Below, piece after piece: positions 44,676 through 52,316 of a stretch of DNA of 64,000 bases (positions within the stretch are counted from its first letter, which is position 1; each line of letters begins with the position of its first letter). The stretch is from assembly GCF_030551255.1 (NCBI RefSeq), contig NZ_CP130630.1, positions 10,477,001 to 10,541,000 of the forward strand. Reading direction: 5' to 3'. The notes below the pieces were generated by a model. That model did not search any database, was not told the DNA's origin, and saw only the letters and a program-made list of their open reading frames with translations. The translations under genes and the position numbers were made by a program. The stretch is from Streptomyces sp. NL15-2K (GTDB lineage Bacteria > Actinomycetota > Actinomycetes > Streptomycetales > Streptomycetaceae).

Positions 44676-46574
44676 TTAGTGGCTGTCGCTCACCTGGTCC
44701 ATGGGCAGCCACAGGACGGGATCGCCCGCGGGTGCCCTGCCGGTGGTGATGTCCCCGTCAGTCAGCGCCCGGTCCCAGACGCGTACGTCGTCGATCGCAC
44801 CGGTGAAGAACGCCCTGCTGTCCATGCGCTGCCCGATGTGTACACCGAAGGCAGAGTTACGGCTGACCGAGCCCGGCACGTCCGCGACGCCGACCGCCCT
44901 GCCGTCGACGAACAGGGTCAGCCGGCCCCCGCCACGCCGCAGGGCCAGGTGGTGCCACCGGCCGTCGTTGTAGGCGCCGGATGTGCTCACGGAGGCCGAG
45001 CGGAGGGTCGTCGCGCCCTCCCGCACGGTGATCAGCCCGCGCACCCGGCCGCTCGCGGGCTCGACGCGCAGCCAGACCTGAGGCTGGCGGTTGCCGACGC
45101 CGCCCATCCACAGCAGCGGCTGCTCCCCGGTCCTGGCGGTGTGGCGGAACCACAGCGACGCCGTGAAGTCCTTTGTGCTAAGGGGGAGTTGTGCACGGTA
45201 CGGCAGACGTACGGCGTCGTCGGCGCCGTCGAACTCCAGCGCGCCGCCGACCGCGCCGTCCGTCTGTTTCGCTCCGCCGAGGACGGCCGCGGGGCCGGCC
45301 TGCGGGGCGAGGTCGGTGGTGGTCGGGTCGGGATCTCGGCGCGGCCGCAGCCAGTCCGAGGTGAACCGCGCGAAGCGGATCTCGTCGCGCGCGTCGACGG
45401 CTCCGCCCTCGTACAGCAGGCCCACCGTGTGGTCGTCGATCGCCGCCATGTCGGAGTAGCCGGACCAGTCCGTGGTGACGACCGTGCCGCGGTCGACGGT
45501 GTCCCAGGTGCGGCCGCCGTCGTAGGAGGAGCGGATCATCATCGTCCGGCGGCGGTCCGGGTCGCCGGGGCAGGACAGCAGGGTGCGGTCGCCGAGCCCG
45601 AGGATCGCGCACTGGACCTGAGGCGCGTAGAGGTCCGGGAGCGGGGCGAAGGGGGCCGTGAAGCTGTCGCCGCCGTCGAGGCTGACGGCCTGGGTGCGGT
45701 GGCCGAGGTCGGTGCCTTCCTCCTCGCGGGCGCTGATCAGGAGGGAGCCGTCGGTGCGCTCGGTGAGGGTCAGTTCGGCCGGCTTCTGGCGGAAGGTGCC
45801 GTCCTCGGCGAACGGCCAGGAGTCGGTGGCGCCGATTCTCCAGTGGTCGCCGCCGTCGTCACTGACGACGAGGGCCGCGTGGTTGGCGGTGACCCGACCG
45901 CCGTTCCACGTCTCGGAGTTGACGCCGAACACCAGGCGGCCGGCGTGCCTGCCGCGGGTGAGCTGGATGCCGTGCACCGGACCGGTGGCGTACCAGGAGT
46001 TCCAGTGCGCGGGCAGGGTCTCGGCGCTCAGGTCGCGCGGGGCCGACCAGGTCAGGCCGTCGTCGTCGCTGTACTGCAGATGCGGGGTGCGGTCGCAGGG
46101 CGCGGAGCAACTCGCGCTGTCCGTACGGCCTGTGTTGTAGGTCTCGGCGAGCAGGATGCGGCCGGTTCGCCGGTCCACGACCGGGGCGGGGTTGCCGTGG
46201 GTGTCGCCGCCGCCGTCGTTGACCACCTGGAGCGGGCCCCAGGTGCGGCCGCCGTCCGTGGAGCGCTTGAGGACGATGTCGATGTCGGTGGCGTCACCGC
46301 AGTTGAGAACACGGCCCTCGGCGAATGCCAGCAGTGTGCCGTCGACTGTATGCACGATCGCCGGGATGCGGAAACAGGCGTAGCCAGGATCCTGAGAGGC
46401 CTTGAAGAGGATCTGCTGCTGGAACTCCGGTGCGGAGGTGCTGGATCCGGCGTTGGCGGGAGCGGGCGAGGCAGCCATCGCCGCAGTGGCGATGGCCGCG
46501 GTCAAGGTGGGTCTGAGACGTGTGCGGAGCCATGCCGACGGCCTGGAGCCACCTTCCCTTTCCTGACTGAACAT
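44676..46574 (-). CDS. Secreted GH33 sialidase with C-terminal LamG-like domain
   Basis: 632 residues, ATG start. Signal peptide to about residue 43. The GH33 six-bladed propeller has the FRIPA motif (catalytic-triad Arg), four Asp boxes (STDGGRTWG, SDDDGLTWS, SDDGGDHWR, SYDGGRTWD), and DWSGYSDMA with the likely nucleophilic Tyr. From about residue 450 a LamG-like concanavalin domain follows (GGALEFDGADDAVRLP ... GRWHHLALRRGGGRLTLFVDG), probably carbohydrate-binding. It removes terminal sialic acid outside the cell. There is no Shine-Dalgarno sequence. A -10 box TAGTAT lies exactly at -12 to -7 from the ATG, so the mRNA is probably leaderless. Confidence 0.9.
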   Translation of the reverse strand: MFSQEREGGSRPSAWLRTRLRPTLTAAIATAAMAASPAPANAGSSTSAPEFQQQILFKASQDPGYACFRIPAIVHTVDGTLLAFAEGRVLNCGDATDIDIVLKRSTDGGRTWGPLQVVNDGGGDTHGNPAPVVDRRTGRILLAETYNTGRTDSASCSAPCDRTPHLQYSDDDGLTWSAPRDLSAETLPAHWNSWYATGPVHGIQLTRGRHAGRLVFGVNSETWNGGRVTANHAALVVSDDGGDHWRIGATDSWPFAEDGTFRQKPAELTLTERTDGSLLISAREEEGTDLGHRTQAVSLDGGDSFTAPFAPLPDLYAPQVQCAILGLGDRTLLSCPGDPDRRRTMMIRSSYDGGRTWDTVDRGTVVTTDWSGYSDMAAIDDHTVGLLYEGGAVDARDEIRFARFTSDWLRPRRDPDPTTTDLAPQAGPAAVLGGAKQTDGAVGGALEFDGADDAVRLPYRAQLPLSTKDFTASLWFRHTARTGEQPLLWMGGVGNRQPQVWLRVEPASGRVRGLITVREGATTLRSASVSTSGAYNDGRWHHLALRRGGGRLTLFVDGRAVGVADVPGSVSRNSAFGVHIGQRMDSRAFFTGAIDDVRVWDRALTDGDITTGRAPAGDPVLWLPMDQVSDSH

Positions 46575-46577
46575 CTG

Positions 46578-46590
46578 GACATACTATGTC
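46578..46590 (-). promoter_or_regulatory. 13-bp palindrome over the sialidase -10 box
   Basis: GACATACTATGTC is a perfect palindrome around one central base. Read on the minus strand it contains TAGTAT (46581-46586), positioned as -10 for a transcript beginning at the start codon (46574). It looks like an operator blocking polymerase. The regulator is unknown. Confidence 0.65.
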
Positions 46591-46674
46591 TGACGACCCG
46601 TCATAAATGTTAGCCACGGCCGCTGACGCGCTGACGGGGCAGAAGCTGGCGCCTGAAGGTGTCACCCGTTGGGG

Positions 46675-47592
46675 TCAAGGCCGCAACAGCACCTTTCCGA
46701 GGTTGCCGCGCGACTCGATCGCCCCGTGCGCCTTCGCCGCGTCCTCCAGAGCGAACACCTCGTGCACGGCGGGCCTGAGCGTGCCGGCCGCGAACATCCG
46801 CCACAGCTCCCGCCGCCACCGCTCGTACACCTCCGGCTCGTCGCGCGCGATCCGCCCCATCTGGAAGCCGATCACGGACTTGGCGCCCCCGAGGAGGTCG
46901 TACGCCTGGATGGTCCCGCCGCCCGAGCTGTACGCCACGAGCCGCCCGCCGGGGGTGAGCGCGGCGACGGTCCGTGTGAGCAGTCCGCCGCCGACCGCGT
47001 CCAGGGCATAGTCGACCGGCTCGCCCCAGTCGTCGTCGCCGTACACGATGACCGCGTCGACGCCCAGGGATCGCACGAAGCCGGCCTTCGCCGGATCGGA
47101 GACGGCGCCCACGACCCGGGTCGCGCCCCGTGCCCTCGCGAGCTGCACGGCCAGGTGGCCGACTCCGCTCGCCGCGGCCGTGACCATGGCCGCCTCTCCG
47201 GGTACGGGCCGCGCGGCCATCAGGGCGCCGAGGGCGACCATGCCGCTGCGGACGAGCGCCACCGCGTCGACGGCCGAGGCGTCGTCGGGCACGCGGGAGG
47301 CCATCGCCTCGTGCAGGGGCGCGTAGTCGGCGTAACCGTGGCCGAAACAGAGCCCCGTCACGCGATCGCCGATTCCGAAGCGGGTGACTCCCGTACCGAC
47401 GGCCACCACCTCGCCGGCGATCTCGCCCCCGAGTGGCACGGGGCCGGTCGCCTCGGTGACCTTGCGGACGACCGGGAGAGTGACGCCGATCGCCTCGCAG
47501 CGTACGAGGAGTTCGCCGGGACCCGGCTGAGGGACGGGAACCTCTTCCAGGAACAGGGGGCCACCGGTGGCCTCGTAGCGGACGCGACGCAT
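46675..47592 (-). CDS. Zinc-independent quinone oxidoreductase-type medium-chain reductase
   Basis: 305 residues from ATG behind GGAGGTG; an upstream in-frame start is less likely. MDR/QOR fold: GROES-like half with EVPVPQPGPGELLVRCEAIGV and GGEIAGEVVAVG, then the Rossmann half with AAASGVGHLAVQLARARG binding NADPH. The catalytic zinc ligands of alcohol dehydrogenases are absent, as in quinone reductases. It is divergent from a MarR-family regulator over a perfect inverted repeat and is its probable target, a frequent arrangement for detoxification of quinones or electrophiles. Confidence 0.87.
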   Translation of the reverse strand: MRRVRYEATGGPLFLEEVPVPQPGPGELLVRCEAIGVTLPVVRKVTEATGPVPLGGEIAGEVVAVGTGVTRFGIGDRVTGLCFGHGYADYAPLHEAMASRVPDDASAVDAVALVRSGMVALGALMAARPVPGEAAMVTAAASGVGHLAVQLARARGATRVVGAVSDPAKAGFVRSLGVDAVIVYGDDDWGEPVDYALDAVGGGLLTRTVAALTPGGRLVAYSSGGGTIQAYDLLGGAKSVIGFQMGRIARDEPEVYERWRRELWRMFAAGTLRPAVHEVFALEDAAKAHGAIESRGNLGKVLLRP

Positions 47593-47611
47593 TGACCGCA
47601 CCTCCAAGGGT

Positions 47612-47660
47612 TCGTTGGTGATCCCAACGATAGACAGTGAATCATGGGGGCCGCCAACGA
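47612..47660 (+). promoter_or_regulatory. MarR operator between regulator and quinone reductase
   Basis: TCGTTGG (47612-47618), five bases, CCAACGA (47624-47630) form a perfect inverted repeat. A further CCAACGA half-site is at 47654-47660, close to the start of the MarR gene. The arrangement suits repression of both divergent genes. Confidence 0.7.
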
Positions 47661-47681
47661 ATATTCGCTAGGCTTGCCGGT

Positions 47682-48119
47682 ATGGCCGACGCTCCCCTCC
47701 CCGCGATCCGCTCCCTGCCCAGCTGGCTCCTCGGCCGTGCGGCCGCCCGCGGTCGGGCCCTGGTGGCCGAGGCGCTGGCCGCGGAGGGCATGAAGATGTG
47801 GCACCACGTGGTGCTCTCCGCCGTCCGCGACCTCGCCCCGGTCGCCCAGGCCGACCTCGGCCGCAGTGTCCGGCTGGACCCCAAGGACCTCGTCGGCATC
47901 CTCAACGACCTTCAGTCCGCGGGCCTGGTCGTGCGCGAGCCGGACCCCCAAGACCGCCGCAAGAACGCGGTATCCCTCACGGATGAGGGAGCCCGCCTGC
48001 TGAAACGCTGCGAGAGGGTGGCCCGCGCGGCGAACGACGAGCTCCTCGCCCCGCTGACGGCAGCCGAACGCGACCAGTTCATGGGCCTGTTGATCCGGAT
48101 TTCCGGCACGGACGGGTGA
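47682..48119 (+). CDS. MarR-family transcriptional regulator
   Basis: 145 residues from ATG at 47682; an upstream in-frame start at 47637 would place the operator half-site inside the gene. No Shine-Dalgarno is present; a -10-like TAGGCT (47669-47674) lies just upstream, so a leaderless or near-leaderless message is likely. The winged helix reads VVLSAVRDLAPVAQADLGRSV and LVGILNDLQSAGLVVREPDPQDRRKNAVSLT, the classical MarR wing. It probably represses itself and the divergent quinone reductase and is released by an electrophile or phenolic ligand. Confidence 0.87.
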   Translation: MADAPLPAIRSLPSWLLGRAAARGRALVAEALAAEGMKMWHHVVLSAVRDLAPVAQADLGRSVRLDPKDLVGILNDLQSAGLVVREPDPQDRRKNAVSLTDEGARLLKRCERVARAANDELLAPLTAAERDQFMGLLIRISGTDG

Positions 48120-48199
48120 CGATCGATAACGTTCCGTTATGAACGCCGCACCGTTCCTATGGACTGAGCGGGAGTGAGTCCTGCTTCGAGGACTCATGC

Positions 48200-48680
48200 T
48201 CAGCCGAACGCCCCGAACGGTGTCGGGCGTTCTGGTCGACCGCGTTCGCTCCGCGTCCGGCGCGCACGGATCGTGTCCGTGGTCCGGGAATGCGGGGGCG
48301 GTGCCTTCCGTCGCCGGATCGGGTGTCCCAGGGCGCGCCTTCCGATCGCCACGGCGGCTGCGTCGTGGCGGCTGGTGGTGCGGTTGTTGCTGTTGAGGTG
48401 TTTGTGCCAGTGCTGGGCACCCCAGCGGGAGGTGTAGGCCGGGTCCACGGCGACCAGCGGGATGCCCAGTTCGGCCGCCATGGACACCAGCCGCGCCCGC
48501 AGCCCGGAGGTGGGCATGCCCGAGATGAGCTTGCGGAACCGCTTGCGGCGGCCGTGCTTCTCACGGGTCTCCTCGGCGGTGAAGTCCAGGTTCTCGATCG
48601 CGATGGCCAGGCCGTGGCGTTCGCTGATCGCGGCCTTCGCCGCGGCGGCCCGGGCGCAGACACCGGCTGAGGCGGAGCGG
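48200..48680 (-). pseudogene. 5'-truncated TnpB-like (IS605 OrfB-type) gene remnant
   Basis: About 160 C-terminal residues remain. They read AAISERHGLAIAIENLDF (RuvC-II Glu), then PAYTSRWGAQHWHKH and SRHDAAAVAIGRRALGHPIRRR (RuvC-III Asp), as in the OrfB/TnpB-type accessory proteins common in Streptomyces. The N-terminal half, with RuvC-I, is missing, and the upstream DNA is a terminator hairpin and the end of fdhD. The CxxC zinc finger normally between RuvC-II and III is absent in this variant. No flanking IS ends were identified. Confidence 0.7.
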
Positions 48681-48692
48681 GCGCCGGACTGA

Positions 48693-48743
48693 GGCGGGGC
48701 CCCTGCGGCGCAGGGGGCGCTCCCCGCCGGTCGGGGCCCCGCC
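48693..48743 (-). terminator. Hairpin terminator after fdhD
   Basis: Perfect 11-bp arms GGCGGGGCCCC (48693-48703) and GGGGCCCCGCC (48733-48743) with a GC-rich loop, 21 bases past the fdhD stop. Confidence 0.75.
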
Positions 48744-48763
48744 GCCGTGTCGCGGGGAACCGT

Positions 48764-49612
48764 TCAGCCCTGGGCGGCCGCGGCCCGCAAGGCGATGCGG
48801 TCCTCGCCCGCGTACACGTTCATGGAACTGCCCCGCAGGAATCCCACCAGTGTCAGCCCCGCCTCCGCGGCCAGGTCCACGGCCAGCGAGGACGGCGCCG
48901 AGACCGCCGCCAGCACTGGGATGCCCGCCATCACGGCCTTCTGCGCCAGCTCGAACGAGGCCCGGCCCGACACCAGCAGGATCGTCCGCGACAGCGGCAG
49001 GTCGCCGTTCTGCAGGGCACGGCCGACCAGCTTGTCGACCGCGTTGTGCCGGCCCACGTCCTCCCGTATGTCGAGCAGTTCCCCGCCCTCGGTGAACAGG
49101 GCCGCCGCGTGCAGGCCCCCGGTCCGGTCGAAGACCCGCTGGGCCGCGCGCAACCGGTCGGGGAGGCTCGCGAGCAGCTCGGGTTCGACGCGGATCGGGG
49201 GAGTGTCGGCGATGGGCCAGCGGGCCGTCGTACGGACCGCGTCGAGGCTCGCCTTGCCGCACAGGCCGCAGGAGGAGGTGGTGTAGACGTTCCGCTCGAG
49301 CGTGATGTCGGGGATCGTCACGTCCGGAGCCGTCTTCACGTCGACCACGTTGTAGGTGTTCGATCCGTCTACGGTCGCCCCCGCGCAGTAGACGATATTC
49401 AGCAGATCGGATGCGGCAGCCAGTACGCCCTCGCTCACCAGAAATCCGGCGGCCAGCGCGAAGTCGTCGCCCGGCGTGCGCATGGTGATCGCGAGCGGCT
49501 TGCCGTTCAGTCTGATCTCCAGGGGTTCCTCGGCGACGAGCGTGTCCGGGCGGCTGGAGACCACCCCGTCCCGGATGCGGATCACCTTGCGTCGTTCCGT
49601 GACTCGTCCCAT
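48764..49612 (-). CDS. fdhD: Formate dehydrogenase accessory sulfurtransferase FdhD
   Basis: 282 residues from ATG. FdhD signatures: [36 protein letters not shown], the reactive-cysteine loop [12 protein letters not shown] (CxxC), and [13 protein letters not shown]. FdhD passes sulfur from a cysteine desulfurase to the molybdenum cofactor, giving the sulfido ligand that formate dehydrogenases need. It is the last gene of the formate dehydrogenase operon, seven bases after the Fe-S subunit, with a terminator behind it. Confidence 0.95.
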   Translation of the reverse strand: MGRVTERRKVIRIRDGVVSSRPDTLVAEEPLEIRLNGKPLAITMRTPGDDFALAAGFLVSEGVLAAASDLLNIVYCAGATVDGSNTYNVVDVKTAPDVTIPDITLERNVYTTSSCGLCGKASLDAVRTTARWPIADTPPIRVEPELLASLPDRLRAAQRVFDRTGGLHAAALFTEGGELLDIREDVGRHNAVDKLVGRALQNGDLPLSRTILLVSGRASFELAQKAVMAGIPVLAAVSAPSSLAVDLAAEAGLTLVGFLRGSSMNVYAGEDRIALRAAAAQG

Positions 49613-49619
49613 GTCCTGA

Positions 49620-50480
49620 TCAGCCCCGGTTCTGTACGTGCTGGTAGCCGAAACGGCCCTTGATGCAGAGGTTGCCGTGGGTCACCGGGTTGTCGTGCGG
49701 GGAGGTGACCTTCACGATCTCATTGTCCTGCACGTGCAGGGTGAGGTTGCAGCCCACTCCGCAGTAGGCGCACACCGTCGTCGTCTCGGTCTGCTTCGCC
49801 TCGTCCCACGTACCCGCCGCCCGCATGTCGAACTCCGACTTGAACGACAGCGCACCCGTCGGACACACCTCGATGCAGTTGCCGCAGTACACGCACGCCG
49901 AGACCGTGAGCGGGGCGTCGTGCTCCACCGCGATCCGGGCGTCGAATCCGCAGCCCGCGACGGAGATCGCGAAGGTGTTCTGCCACTGGTCGCCGCAGGC
50001 GTCCACGCACTTGTAGCAGAGGATGCACTTGTCGTAGTCGCGCACATACAGATCGTTGTCGATCTTCGGTTCCTCGCCCAGCCGGGCCGCGTCCGGGCCG
50101 AAGCGGTCCGGCTTCGCCTCGTACTCCTTGATCCACTCGGCGACCTTCGGTGTCGTCGACAAGTCGACCGAGGGCGCGAGCAACTCGAGGACGATCTTGC
50201 GGCTGTGGTGGGCACGTTCGGTGTCGGTCTTCACTTCCATGCCGGGCTCGGCCTTGCGGGAGCAGGCGGGAACGAGCGTCCTGGCCCCTTCGACCTCGAC
50301 GACACACACCCGGCAGGCGTTCTTGGGGGTGAGGGTGTCGCCCTGGCAGAGGGTCGGGATGTCCTTCCCGGCCGCCCGGCACGCGTCGAGGATGGTCGAG
50401 CCCTCGGGAACCCTGGCTGCCTCCCCGTCGAGGGTGAACTCCAGCAGGCGGCGGGGGATCCCCAGCGGTGTCACGGTCAT
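49620..50480 (-). CDS. Formate dehydrogenase Fe-S subunit (NuoG/FdsA N-terminal half)
   Basis: 286 residues; ATG overlaps the stop of the NuoEF fusion gene (ATGA). Cluster motifs in order: a [2Fe-2S] ferredoxin domain ([19 protein letters not shown], later PACS); a His/Cys region; two [4Fe-4S] sets, [15 protein letters not shown] and [14 protein letters not shown]; and finally [14 protein letters not shown] with [11 protein letters not shown], the [4Fe-4S] domain that normally opens the molybdenum subunit. The protein then ends. The molybdenum-binding remainder is a separate gene upstream in the operon. The subunit is predicted to carry electrons from the Mo site to the flavin subunit. Confidence 0.9.
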   Translation of the reverse strand: MTVTPLGIPRRLLEFTLDGEAARVPEGSTILDACRAAGKDIPTLCQGDTLTPKNACRVCVVEVEGARTLVPACSRKAEPGMEVKTDTERAHHSRKIVLELLAPSVDLSTTPKVAEWIKEYEAKPDRFGPDAARLGEEPKIDNDLYVRDYDKCILCYKCVDACGDQWQNTFAISVAGCGFDARIAVEHDAPLTVSACVYCGNCIEVCPTGALSFKSEFDMRAAGTWDEAKQTETTTVCAYCGVGCNLTLHVQDNEIVKVTSPHDNPVTHGNLCIKGRFGYQHVQNRG

Positions 50481-52311
50481 TCGTACGCCCCCAGACGGTC
50501 GATGGCGGATTCCACGGCGTTCCACGCGGTCTGTCCGAGACCGCAGATGGAGGCGTCCCGCATCGCGCGGCCGACCTCCCTGAGCAGGGCGATGTCATCG
50601 GCCGCGGCCGCGCCCGTGCGCTCGGCGATCCGGTGCAGCGCCTCCTCCTGGCGCACGGTCCCCACCCGGCACGGCACGCACTGCCCGCACGACTCGGCGC
50701 GGAAGAACTCGGCGATACGCAGGAGCAGTCGAGGCAGCGGCACGGTGTCGTCGAAGGCCATGACGACCCCCGAGCCGAGCGTCGTACCGGCCTCCCGTGT
50801 GCCTTCGAAGGTGAGCGGGATGTCCCTTTCGTCGGGGCGTACGAAGCCGCCGGCCGCGCCGCCGAGGAGGACCGCCCGCAGGCCGTCGCGCACGCCGGCC
50901 AACTCCAGCAGCTCGCCCAGCGTCGCGCCGAACGGCAGCTCGTAGATCCCTGGCCGGTCCACGCTCCCCGACACACAGAACAGCTTCGGCCCGGTGGACC
51001 TCCCTGTGCCGATCGCCGCGTACGCCGGGGCGCCCATCGTGAGGATCGGCAGTACGTTGACCAGTGTCTCCACGTTGTTCTCGACCGTCGGCTTGCCGAA
51101 CAGCCCCTTCTCCACGGGGAACGGTGGCTTCGAGCGCGGCTCGCCCCGGTAGCCCTCGATCGAGTTGAACAGGGCCGTCTCCTCGCCGCAGATGTACGCC
51201 CCCGCGCCCCGGCGGATCTCGATGTCGAAGGCGTAGCCCTGGCCGAGGATGTCGTCGCCGAGCAGACCTCGGGCACGCGCCTGGTCGACAGCATATTGCA
51301 TACGGTGTATCGCCCGCGGATACTCGCCACGCAGATACAGGTATCCCTGGTGTGCGCCGATCGCATACGCGGCGATGGTCATCGCCTCCACCAGCGCGTA
51401 CGGGTCGCCCTCCATGAGCACGCGGTCCTTGAACGTCCCCGGCTCGGACTCGTCCGCGTTGCACACCAGGTAGTGCGGATGGTCGGGCTGGGACGCCGTG
51501 GCCTGCCATTTGCGGCCGGTGGGGAAGGCGGCACCCCCGCGCCCGACCAGGCCGGAGTCGGTCACCTCGCGGATGACTCCCGCGGGGCCCAGCTCGAAAG
51601 CCCGGCGCAGGGCGGTGTAGCCGCCATGGGCGCGGTAGTCGTCCATACTCGTCGGATCCACCAAGCCGACCCGGCGCAGCAGCGTCAGCGAGGCGTCTCC
51701 CGCCTGGGGCACCGCCATCGCCGCGGGCGGCTCCGCGAGCGCCGAATCGGGAGAGCTCGCGGCGAGAACGGCCTCGTGCACGGTCGCCGGCGCCGACACC
51801 GCCGTACGTACCGGATCCCCCCCGCCTTGAGCGCGAGCGCGGCCGGGGCGCGTTCGCACAGTCCGAGGCACGGGCTGCGCTCGACGGACACACCGCTGCC
51901 GAGGCCCAGCCGGGCTTCGACACCGGCGCACAACTCGGATGCCCCGGCGGCCGCGCACGCGAGGTCGGTGCACACGTGGAGCACCGTCGCGGGCCGGGGT
52001 TTGACCGAGAACATCGCGTAGAACGTGGCCACGCCGTACGCCTGAGCCGGCGGCACCGTAAGCCGCCGGCACAGGTAGTCGAGGGCGCCCTCGCTGATCC
52101 AGCCGACCCGGTCGTTGACCGCGTGCAGCCCCGGCAACAGCAGGTCGCGGCGGTCCCGGGCCGCGCGCCCGCCGCGCGCCCACCTCAGGTCCGCGACCCT
52201 CATCTCATCGCGGGCCGCCCCCTCCCACGAGGATTCGGGGGGACCGAGCAGCGCGTCGATCGCCGCCCGTTCCTCGTCCGTCGGTTTGCTGTCACCGAAG
52301 TGCAGGTCCAC
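50477..52311 (-). pseudogene. Fused NuoE-NuoF-type NADH/FMN subunit of formate dehydrogenase, frameshifted
   Basis: The N-terminal part is a NuoE/FdsG thioredoxin-like [2Fe-2S] domain (CTDLACAAAG and SPCLGLCE supply four Cys). Its GTG start (52311, or 52320 overlapping the stop of the previous gene) follows GAGG. The frame then fails at a run of seven C on the plus strand (51817-51823): adding one G on the coding strand joins ALALKAGG to DPVRTAVSAPATVHE. That leads into the NuoF/FdsB part with FMN site GRGGAAFPTGRKW, ESEPGTFKDR and [4Fe-4S] ligands AESCGQCVPCRVGT. Corrected length is about 611 residues. A homopolymer slip is the simplest reading: either a sequencing error or a slippage mutation. 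If real, the complex would lose its NAD-reducing module. Confidence 0.85.
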
Positions 52312-52316
52312 TTGCG

